NCBI GenBank assembly: GCA_022750455.1
Contig: JAKIVR010000010.1
Span: 1 to 54,613, forward strand
Source of the DNA: Thermoplasmata archaeon
GTDB lineage: Archaea; Thermoplasmatota; Thermoplasmata; Lutacidiplasmatales; UBA184
DNA length: 54,613 nt
Direction of reading: 5' to 3'
Made by a program: the position numbers and the translations under genes. Shown here one piece after another: positions 16,663 to 22,674 of this stretch. Each line of letters starts with the position of its first letter. The stretch's first letter is position 1. The notes under the pieces were generated by a model. It searched no databases. It saw nothing but the letters and a program-made list of their open reading frames with translations, and was not told the origin of the DNA.

Positions 16663-17418
16663 TTGTCCGCCCCGGGAGCGAGCCCCGACACCCCGAAGCC
16701 TCCATACTCGTTGACGGCCCGCGTCTACGACGACATCTACGCGGGGAAGGATTACGGGGCCGAAGCCCGGCAGATCCGGGCGCTCATCCGGAGATATGGC
16801 CCTCCGCGAGCCCAGACGCTTCTGGATGTGGCCTGCGGGACCGGAAGTCACCTCGCGTACTTGTCCCGCTGGTTCGCTGTCGCCGGAGTTGACGCGGCGC
16901 CGGGGATGTTGCGAGTCGCTCACCACAAGCTACCCCGCGCGCGCTTCGTCGAGGGGAGGATGGAGTCGTTCGACCTCGGCGAACGGTTCGACGTCATTAC
17001 CTGCTTGTTCTCGGCGATCGCGTACGTCCGGAGCCCTCGGGACCTGGCCCGGACGTTCCAAAACTTCACGAAGCACCTCAATCCGGGGGGAGTCGCGATC
17101 GTCGAACCGTTCTTCACTCCGGCCCAGTACCGCGCCGGCGAGATCCATCTGGGGACGTACGGCAGCCCGAAGTTCCCGATCGCCCGGATGAACGTGTCCA
17201 AGCAGCGGGGGAACCGCGCGATTATGGACATGCATCACCTCGTGGGAACCCCGGAGGGCGTCCACCATTGGGTCGAGCACCACGATCTGGGGATGTTCGA
17301 GAAGGAGACGTACCTCTCCGCCTTCCGAGCTTCGGGATTCCGGGCGCATTTCCTCAAGAAGGGGCTCCTGGGGGACCGGGGGCTGTACGTTGCGGTCCTC
17401 CGGCCGAACTCCGACTGA
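16663..17418 (+). CDS. Class I SAM-dependent methyltransferase
   Basis: A 251-residue Rossmann-fold methyltransferase starting at TTG (16663). Motif I is TLLDVACGTGSHLAYLS (about residues 50-66), followed by the acidic motif II region VAGVDAAPGML, then DVITCLFSAIAYV and the post-motif NPGGVAIVEPF. It resembles UbiE/small-molecule type methyltransferases; an N-terminal cue YDDIYAGKDYGAEA fits that group. Substrate unknown. It is divergent from phzF-like across a 240-base spacer and convergent with the GNAT gene. Confidence 0.85.
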   Translation: MSAPGASPDTPKPPYSLTARVYDDIYAGKDYGAEARQIRALIRRYGPPRAQTLLDVACGTGSHLAYLSRWFAVAGVDAAPGMLRVAHHKLPRARFVEGRMESFDLGERFDVITCLFSAIAYVRSPRDLARTFQNFTKHLNPGGVAIVEPFFTPAQYRAGEIHLGTYGSPKFPIARMNVSKQRGNRAIMDMHHLVGTPEGVHHWVEHHDLGMFEKETYLSAFRASGFRAHFLKKGLLGDRGLYVAVLRPNSD

Positions 17419-17457
17419 TCGGCTGTCCGCCGTTCCGCGCGTCCAGTGCCGCGCCGC

Positions 17458-17943
17458 TCACCCGGAGCCCGCGGTCCCTTTAGGGGGCGTTCGTTCGCTC
17501 CGAACGTTGACCTTGCCTTCCCGGAACTCCTCGGGGAGCAGCCCGAACGCCCACTGGTCAACCCACCGGCCGGACAGCCGCACGGACGATCTCCTGATCC
17601 CCTCCTGTTGGAAACCGACTTTCTCGAGAACTCGTCGGGAGCCTAGATTTCCCGAGACGACGAAGGCATCGATCCTTCGGAGCGACATCGTTCCAAACCC
17701 GTATCGATAGACGAGGCGGAGTGCATCGGTCCCGAACCCTCGCCCCCAGGTGCGCCGCCGGAGCCACAAGCCCACCCCGGCGCTCCGCTCGGACTGGGAC
17801 CAGTGGATCAACCGGATCTGACCGATCACGTCGTCCGAACCGATGGGAACGACCGCGAACGCGGGGCCGCCGCCCCGTCGCTGTTCTTTCAGAACGCGAT
17901 GGACGAATTGGGCCCCACTTTCGCGCCGCACCCTGGGGGACAA
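17458..17943 (-). CDS. GNAT acetyltransferase (RimJ/RimL type), 5' end without canonical start
   Basis: From TTG at 17943 this is 161 residues containing the acetyl-CoA-binding GNAT core (SAGVGLWLRRRTWGRGFGTDA) and the C-terminal RimJ features (LRRIDAFVVSGNLGSRRVLEKVGFQQEG). RimJ/RimL enzymes acetylate N-terminal amino groups of proteins or small amines. The same frame upstream to about 18039 still reads like the family N-terminus (LHGRLVALRPLRSSDASAL), so the true protein is about 193 residues. That extension has no ATG, GTG or TTG before an in-frame TAA, so the start is non-standard, lost, or mis-sequenced. Confidence 0.78.
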   Translation of the reverse strand: MSPRVRRESGAQFVHRVLKEQRRGGGPAFAVVPIGSDDVIGQIRLIHWSQSERSAGVGLWLRRRTWGRGFGTDALRLVYRYGFGTMSLRRIDAFVVSGNLGSRRVLEKVGFQQEGIRRSSVRLSGRWVDQWAFGLLPEEFREGKVNVRSERTPPKGTAGSG

Positions 17944-18225
17944 GTCTCGAGAGGCCCGCCGGTCCCGCAGGACGCAGTTCAGCGCGGACGCGTCGGACGA
18001 ACGGAGCGGGCGAAGGGCTACCAGGCGGCCGTGGAGGATGCTCGGGGACGTGAGGCGCCGTGGGCGAGCGGTCCCTTAGGGTTTCCGTCTCACGACGCTC
18101 GGATCGGGCGGGTGGTCGGTTCGAAGAATGGGCCCCACCCAGACATCCCGTTACGAAAGCTAACGCCAGGGAAGAGGGAGGCAAGCGATCGGAGAGAATG
18201 CGAACCCTGGCGAGGTCACGGCCGA

Positions 18226-18249
18226 GATGCTCCCGGCGGGATTCGAACC
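18226..18249. repeat. Att-like repeat, distal copy of the tRNA-Glu 3' end
   Basis: A 24-base exact copy of the acceptor/T-arm 3' segment of tRNA-Glu. The match stops at aacc, after which the sequence diverges from the tRNA, so this is an end fragment and not a second tRNA. Confidence 0.8.
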
Positions 18250-18261
18250 AACTTTGGTTCG
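18246..18261. repeat. 16-base repeat with inverted arms, left copy
   Basis: aaccaactttggttcg, identical to 19806-19821. With one more base on the left it forms cgaacca-actt-tggttcg, a 7-bp inverted repeat. It overlaps the last 4 bases of the att-like repeat and is a candidate recombinase arm site. Confidence 0.7.
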
Positions 18262-18368
18262 AAACCCCGCTTGCGCGCTCCGAGAAGGGACTTGCGAACG
18301 GACTTATCTTCCGTCACGCCGGGAGGGACAGTGGAGTGCCAAGCCAGTTTCCATCTGACAACATGCGT

Positions 18369-18384
18369 AATAAATCATATATAG
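18369..18384 (+). promoter_or_regulatory. TATA box of the DUF4258/YgiT operon
   Basis: aataaatcatatatag, a strong AT-rich box 29-44 bases before the ATG at 18413, giving a short or leaderless transcript. Confidence 0.6.
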
Positions 18385-18412
18385 TCAGAACCGGCTAGTT
18401 GTCCCGTGGGGT

Positions 18413-18718
18413 ATGCCGAATCGGGTCTATTCTGACCTGAAGCAACTTAGGACCGAGGTCAACAATCTCATCGATCGAGGTAGGGTGAGGGTACATCATC
18501 ATGCACAGACAAGCCACACGGAGTTCTCCGATCTCGAACGCATTGCAGCTGTTCGGTTTGGAGGGCCAATCCGAGCGGACATCAAGCGAAAACCAAGCGA
18601 TGGAGTCTACGTTTGCTGGTCAACGCTGCAGCCCCATGGCCGATGCCGAGCCGCCTTCTGCGTCGAAGCGCCTGAGTCCGGCCCGAGAGTCCTGGTCATC
18701 ACCGTATTTCGCGAGTAG
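18413..18718 (+). CDS. DUF4258-like putative toxin
   Basis: A 101-residue basic protein (MPNRVYSDLKQLRTEVNNLI). The core VRVHHHAQTSHTEFSDLERIAAVRFGG resembles DUF4258 proteins (His-rich helix, then an al-x-x-G turn), followed by strands in VYVCWSTLQPHGR and RVLVITVFRE. DUF4258 genes commonly sit next to YgiT/MqsA zinc-finger genes and are predicted RelE/BrnT-fold toxins, as here. It begins about 30 bases after a TATA box and ends 6 bases before its partner. The family call is moderate; the toxin role is inferred from the pairing. Confidence 0.65.
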   Translation: MPNRVYSDLKQLRTEVNNLIDRGRVRVHHHAQTSHTEFSDLERIAAVRFGGPIRADIKRKPSDGVYVCWSTLQPHGRCRAAFCVEAPESGPRVLVITVFRE

Positions 18719-18724
18719 CCAACC

Positions 18725-19297
18725 ATGAAGAACACGAAGAAGGATCACGACCCATCGGCCCCGCAGGTAACCAACGCCCAACTCGAGCTGCTCCGCTCTC
18801 GGCTGACGACGACGAAGGGGCAACCCCTGCTCGCACGGGGGACGACCTCTGTCTGCCCCGATTGCGGTGGTCGGATGGTGACGACGAACGACCTGGAGGA
18901 GACGATCGCTGCACCCGGCTTGGTCTTCGTTGTGCCCCGACTCCCTGGCGCTCGCTGCCTTGAATGCGGCGCGACCCAACTGGACGGGGCTGGAGTTGCC
19001 ATCTTGGAGACGTTGCTACCCAAGGAGATTCTTGCGGACTACGAGACGGCCGTCACGCATTCGAGCGGCAAGACCCTGGGAACGTATTTCAAGATGGACC
19101 TTGCGCGGGTCCTCCGCCTAACCGGGAACGAACGCCTCTTCTGGAAGGTGGTGGATCGGGACCGAGCTCTGGTCCGAGTCGAACGAAGTGCCACCGACTC
19201 CTCGAACAGGACCAAGCCCAATCTCGAATCCTCTCAAGCATCACAGGAGGAGTCCCCCTCCAAGGCTCGCTCGCGCAGGAGAGCGATTGTCGCCTAG
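18725..19297 (+). CDS. YgiT/MqsA-type zinc-finger antitoxin-like protein
   Basis: A 190-residue protein. Residues 44-81 form an MqsA-like zinc finger: CPDCGG (C44, C47), a middle strand LVFVVPRLPG, and CLECGA (C78, C81). Residues about 110-153 (SSGKTLGTYFKMDLARVL...ERLFWKVVDRDRALVRVE) look like a SpoVT/AbrB-type DNA-binding segment in place of the helix-turn-helix of E. coli MqsA. The C-terminal 35 residues are Ser/Arg-rich and probably disordered. I infer the antitoxin and autorepressor of the preceding DUF4258 gene. Confidence 0.75.
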   Translation: MKNTKKDHDPSAPQVTNAQLELLRSRLTTTKGQPLLARGTTSVCPDCGGRMVTTNDLEETIAAPGLVFVVPRLPGARCLECGATQLDGAGVAILETLLPKEILADYETAVTHSSGKTLGTYFKMDLARVLRLTGNERLFWKVVDRDRALVRVERSATDSSNRTKPNLESSQASQEESPSKARSRRRAIVA

Positions 19298-19395
19298 AAC
19301 AGCGGGTGGTTATTCACTGCTCATGTCCGCCTGTGGGTCCACCGACCGATGCCAAAGCTAGGAGTTGCCAAAGGACCCCCTGGGCGAAGGTCGTA

Positions 19396-19703
19396 TTGAC
19401 AGGTGCCATACCTCTCCACGTCTTACGGGGCCTCGTGCGGTGGGGATTCCTCGCGATTGGGGTGGCGGTGATCGTCCTGGGTGCGGTTTACATCTACGAA
19501 GTGCAGACCAGGTCACTCACCAGAACTATGCCTGTACCCACCTCGTCACCGAGAGTCCCTTAGAATGTCCGGACTCCGTGTCCAATTTCAATTGGTTCAC
19601 CTTTCTCTCCGCCGTGGGGGTTGGAGTTCTTCTCGTCGCACTAGGATGTGTGTTGAAATCCACCAAACGCGATGATCGGCCCATCGAAAGTGTTGCCGCG
19701 TAG
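19396..19703 (+). pseudogene. Two-helix membrane protein broken by a frameshift
   Basis: From TTG at 19396 one frame gives a membrane helix (GFLAIGVAVIVLGAVYIYEV) and runs to a stop near 19563. A second frame, open over the same stretch and onward to 19703, gives a Cys-containing loop (QNYACTHLVTESPLECPD) and a second helix (FLSAVGVGVLLVALGCVL) then a polar tail. Joined across about 19500-19540 they make a typical small archaeal two-TM protein with an outside loop. I read this as one gene disrupted by a single indel, or a sequencing error. It lies inside the tRNA-bounded element. Confidence 0.5.
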
Positions 19704-19805
19704 GACGGCAAGACTCACGCCTCTCCTCGAGCCTCTCCTTGAAACGGTCCGGTAGGCAAGACAACCCCGTAGGATGACCTGAAACGTGAGGGGGGGGAGG
19801 ATGCA

Positions 19806-19821
19806 AACCAACTTTGGTTCG
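19806..19821. repeat. 16-base repeat with inverted arms, right copy
   Basis: Identical to 18246-18261. It ends 7 bases before the att-like repeat within tRNA-Glu. In a circularised element the two copies would flank the core site on both sides. Confidence 0.7.
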
Positions 19822-19828
19822 CATCCTT

Positions 19829-19852
19829 GATGCTCCCGGCGGGATTCGAACC
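19829..19852. repeat. Att-like repeat within tRNA-Glu 3' end
   Basis: The 24-base sequence shared with 18226-18249. It covers the discriminator, acceptor 3' strand and part of the T arm of tRNA-Glu plus two bases outside the tRNA. Confidence 0.8.
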
Positions 19853-19905
19853 CGCGTTACGGGGTCGAAGGCCCCGAATCCTTGACCGGACTAGACTACG
19901 GGAGC
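19831..19905 (-). tRNA. tRNA-Glu (anticodon TTC) with C33
   Basis: The minus strand folds as a tRNA: acceptor GCTCCCG/CGGGAGC with discriminator A, D stem GTCT/GGAT, anticodon stem CGGGG/CCCCG with a 7-base loop CCTTCGA, and T stem GCGGG/CCCGC with loop TTCGAAT. The anticodon is TTC (Glu). Position 33, nearly always U, is C. CCA is not encoded. The 3' end serves as the attachment site of the neighbouring mini element. Confidence 0.92.
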
Positions 19906-19959
19906 ATGCCGTGGCCGCTCGGGGTGGCGAAGGCTAAATCGCTGTCGGGGGCCGGCCGG

Positions 19960-21264
19960 TCAGCCGACGCGTTCCCATCGTTCGAGATTCTGCACCGTTC
20001 CGAGCGTCGCACCCCGTCGGATCTCTTCCCGCACCCGGTTCTCATGTTCGAGCACATCGAGCGCCCGATTGGCGATCTCTTGGGCACGCTCCCGGGGGAC
20101 CACGACCGTGCCGCTGAGGTCCGCGACGATCCAATCCCCGGGCCGTACGCGTTGGCCTCCGACGACGATCTCGACGCCGATCTCCCCGTGGCCTTTCGGT
20201 TCCCCCGCGTTCGGCGAGACGAACCGGCTGACGACCGGGAATCCCATGGCGAGGATCGCATCGAGGTCCCGGACCGCCCCGTCGATGACCACGCCGGAGA
20301 TCTGCCGTCCGCGGGCGCTCCACGAGGCGAGCTCGCCCCAGACCGCCGTGGTCTGCCCGCCGGCGTCGACGACGATGACGTCCCCCGGCCCGGCCCGATC
20401 GATCGCCTCGACCGGTTTCGCCCAGTCCCCGTCCCGCGTCACTGCGGTGATCGCCGGCCCGATGATCTTCGCGTCGGGGGTCGGCAGGTGGACGACGAGT
20501 CCGTGCACCGCGCCCTTCCGTTGCATGGCATCCGAGAGGTTGGGCGTCGAGACCCGCGCGAAGGCGGCCCGCAGATCCGAGGCGGCGTACCGGTGGAAGT
20601 GCTCCGACGCGACCACCGTCTTGGTGGCGATCGCCTCCAAGATCCGCTTCGTCGCCGACTGGATGTCCGGGCTCTTCGTGATCGCGCCGCCGATGATGAG
20701 GATCTGGGCGCCCGCTCGCGTGGCCTCCCCGACGGTCTCGCTGGTCAATCCCCCCGCGACCGCGATCGGGAGGGGCGAATCCTTCGCGAGCGTTTCGAGG
20801 GTCGAGAACGGAGTTCGTCCCGTCATCTGCATGTCGATCCCGATGTGGAGACAGACCGCCGCCGCACCGAGCTGGTGGGCCGTACGGGTTCGCGCGACCA
20901 CGTCCGCGACGTTGAGCAGGTCCACCACGATCTCGGCGCCGTACTTTTCGCCCCCGCGGACGGCGTCAGCGATCGTATCGTCGTCCGCCGTGCCGAGAAC
21001 GGTCACCAAATCGGCACCCGCCTTCGCGGCGATCTCCACCTCGAAGGAGCCGGTGTCCATGATCTTCATGTCGGCGACGATCCGGTGGTCCGGGAACGCC
21101 CGCTTCAGTTCCCGTACGGCGTCGAGGCCCTCGCTCTTGATCAAGGGCGTGCCGGCCTCGATCCAGTCCGCCCCGCCTTGGACCGCTTCGCGGGCCGCCT
21201 GGATGGCGCGAGGGAGGTTCTCGAAGTCGAGAGCGACCTGCAGTACGGGACGGTCCAGACGCAT
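19960..21264 (-). CDS. 3-hexulose-6-phosphate synthase fused to RraA-like domain
   Basis: A 434-residue fusion. Residues 1-210 are an HPS/orotidine-decarboxylase-like barrel (VLQVALDFENLPRA, GADWIEAGTPLIKSEG, ADMKIMDTG, IAVAGGLTSETV, LIIGGAITKS). Residues about 225-400 are an RraA/aldolase-like domain (STPNLSDAMQRKG, PGDVIVVDAGGQTTAVWGEL, GVVIDGAVRDLDAI). HPS links formaldehyde and ribulose-5-phosphate with hexulose-6-phosphate; in archaea it often works in reverse to supply pentoses. The RraA-like part may be a hydroxy-acid aldolase. The ATG at 21264 matches the barrel's first strand; the frame extends 69 codons upstream, but those overlap the divergent methyltransferase. Confidence 0.88.
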   Translation of the reverse strand: MRLDRPVLQVALDFENLPRAIQAAREAVQGGADWIEAGTPLIKSEGLDAVRELKRAFPDHRIVADMKIMDTGSFEVEIAAKAGADLVTVLGTADDDTIADAVRGGEKYGAEIVVDLLNVADVVARTRTAHQLGAAAVCLHIGIDMQMTGRTPFSTLETLAKDSPLPIAVAGGLTSETVGEATRAGAQILIIGGAITKSPDIQSATKRILEAIATKTVVASEHFHRYAASDLRAAFARVSTPNLSDAMQRKGAVHGLVVHLPTPDAKIIGPAITAVTRDGDWAKPVEAIDRAGPGDVIVVDAGGQTTAVWGELASWSARGRQISGVVIDGAVRDLDAILAMGFPVVSRFVSPNAGEPKGHGEIGVEIVVGGQRVRPGDWIVADLSGTVVVPRERAQEIANRALDVLEHENRVREEIRRGATLGTVQNLERWERVG

Positions 21265-21325
21265 CGCCTCTCGAAGAACGGGGTGGCGTATTAGCCATCG
21301 GGGCGCTCGGGGGTCGGTCGTTCCC

Positions 21326-22156
21326 ATGCGTCCCGGCTCCGTTCGCATCCTCGAGGGAGATGCTCGGACCCTGACCGAGATCGGATCGAGCTCCGTCCAC
21401 CTCGTGGTGACCTCACCGCCGTACCCGATGGTCCCGATGTGGGACGAGGGGTTCCGGCAGCTCGGCGCCACCGACTATGAGGCGATGCACGGCGTGCTGG
21501 AGAGCGTCTGGCGGGAGTGCCAGCGGGTCCTCGTGCCCGGCGGGCTCGCCGCGATCGTGGTCGGCGACGCGCTCCGTCGCGGCCCGAACGGGTTCCGTCT
21601 GTGGCCGAACCACGCGGAGATCCTCCGGCGCGCGGAGGGCGTCGGGTTCGTGCCGCTCCCGTACCTCCTGTGGCCGAAGCCGACGAACCGGGTGAACGCC
21701 TTTCTCGGCAGCGGATTCCTTCCCCCCAACGCGTACGTGACCCTGGACTGCGAGTACATCCTGCTGCTCCGGAACGGTCCGTTGAGAGCCTTCCCGCCGG
21801 GGGATCCCGGCCGACGCCGCTCGACGTACACGAAGGCCGAGCGCGATCAGTGGTTCTCCCAGATCTGGCGCGGAGTTCGTCCGGCGCGCCAGGGCACGGC
21901 CGACGGCCGGCGCTCGGGCGCCTTCCCCCCCGAGCTCCCCCGACGGCTCGTGCGGATGTTCTCCGTCGAGGGCGAGACGGTGCTCGATCCGTTCGCCGGG
22001 ACGGGGACGACCCTCGCGGTCGCCCGCGAGCTCGGAAGGGATGCGATCGGCGTCGAGATCGACGGGATCCGGGTGGCGCGCCTGAGGGAGCGGTTCTCTA
22101 GCTCCGCTCGGAGCCGTGGTGGCGGGTCTCGGAGCGGTGCTCGAGCTCCTCGTTGA
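21326..22156 (+). CDS. Solitary DNA methyltransferase (beta class, TSPPY type)
   Basis: A 276-residue DNA amino-methyltransferase. Motif IV is VVTSPPYPM near residue 30, and the SAM motif I is DPFAGTGTT near residue 220. This order (catalytic first, FxGxG last) defines the beta class; S-P-P-Y favours N4-cytosine methylation. No cognate restriction endonuclease lies next to it. Its last 59 bases overlap the end of the proline-rich gene of the type IV secretion-like operon on the other strand. It may mark self DNA, which would be meaningful beside a DNA-uptake-like machine; that link is inference. Confidence 0.85.
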   Translation: MRPGSVRILEGDARTLTEIGSSSVHLVVTSPPYPMVPMWDEGFRQLGATDYEAMHGVLESVWRECQRVLVPGGLAAIVVGDALRRGPNGFRLWPNHAEILRRAEGVGFVPLPYLLWPKPTNRVNAFLGSGFLPPNAYVTLDCEYILLLRNGPLRAFPPGDPGRRRSTYTKAERDQWFSQIWRGVRPARQGTADGRRSGAFPPELPRRLVRMFSVEGETVLDPFAGTGTTLAVARELGRDAIGVEIDGIRVARLRERFSSSARSRGGGSRSGARAPR

Positions 22157-22640
22157 CCTCCGACTGGAGGTGCCGGAGGGCGTTCTCGTCCAATCGGTCG
22201 AGGTGCAACAGAAGTTGGTGAAGGTAGATCCTCTCCGGGCGGCGGTACGAGGAGGCGTGGGGCGCCTCCCGGGAGAGATCTTCGACCTCGAGCGGAAATT
22301 CGACGTGCTCCGGCGCTCGGGTGTCGAGGAGAGGTTCGGGTCGGGGCGGAGCGGGAGGAGGCGCGGTCACTCGGGGCGGCGCCGGCGTTTCGGCCCGCAC
22401 CGGGGGGAGAGGCGCGCGCGGCCGGGGAGCGACCGGCGGATCGTACTCGTCCTCTCGAGGGAGAGCGTGCCGATCCTCTGGAACTCGACCGGTCGTCACG
22501 TAGGTGACGTACGGGTGGGGCGTCAACGACGGGTCTTGGAACGCTTCGAGCGATTGTCCCGAGACGTCGCGGACGATCTGACGCAGGCTCCACGAGTTGT
22601 TGCGGCGCGCGGGGGGCGCCGTGACCGCGGTCGGATCCAT
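22098..22640 (-). CDS. Proline-rich protein, last gene of the T4SS-like operon
   Basis: A 180-residue protein from ATG at 22640 (MDPTAVTAPPARRNNSW); a GTG 2 codons upstream is an alternative. The N-terminal region SLRQIVRDVSGQSLEAF is helical. The middle (about residues 55-110) is extremely Pro/Arg/Ala-rich. The C-terminus RRPERIYLHQLLLHLDRLDENALRHLQSEVNEELEHR is an amphipathic helix likely to form a coiled coil. No family is recognised. It begins 35 bases after the VirB4-like ATPase stop in the same orientation and may be an adaptor or regulator of it. A TATA-like GGTTTATCC in the gap could give it its own promoter. Confidence 0.65.
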   Translation of the reverse strand: MDPTAVTAPPARRNNSWSLRQIVRDVSGQSLEAFQDPSLTPHPYVTYVTTGRVPEDRHALPREDEYDPPVAPRPRAPLPPVRAETPAPPRVTAPPPAPPRPEPLLDTRAPEHVEFPLEVEDLSREAPHASSYRRPERIYLHQLLLHLDRLDENALRHLQSEVNEELEHRSETRHHGSERS

Positions 22641-22674
22641 CCCCACGGGAGGGCGTGCTTTCGGTCGGATAAAC

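Larger units (their letters stand above)
18226..19852. mobile_element. Mini integrated element at the 3' end of tRNA-Glu
   Basis: A 24-base sequence from the 3' end of tRNA-Glu (gatgctcccggcgggattcg plus aacc) occurs at 18226-18249 and again inside the intact tRNA gene at 19829-19852. Between them lie a TATA box, a DUF4258/YgiT-type toxin-antitoxin pair and a frameshifted membrane protein, in DNA visibly less GC-rich than its flanks. The geometry (intact tRNA at one end, a copy of its 3' end at the other) is that of archaeal tRNA-targeting integrative elements. A 16-base sequence with a 7-bp inverted repeat sits just inside each end. No integrase is encoded, so it is non-autonomous or a remnant. 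Confidence 0.65.

Noticed and set aside
18226-18300. A second tRNA gene at the distal att-like repeat
   Set aside because: Similarity to tRNA-Glu stops after the T arm 3' half; no D arm, anticodon arm or acceptor 5' strand is present.
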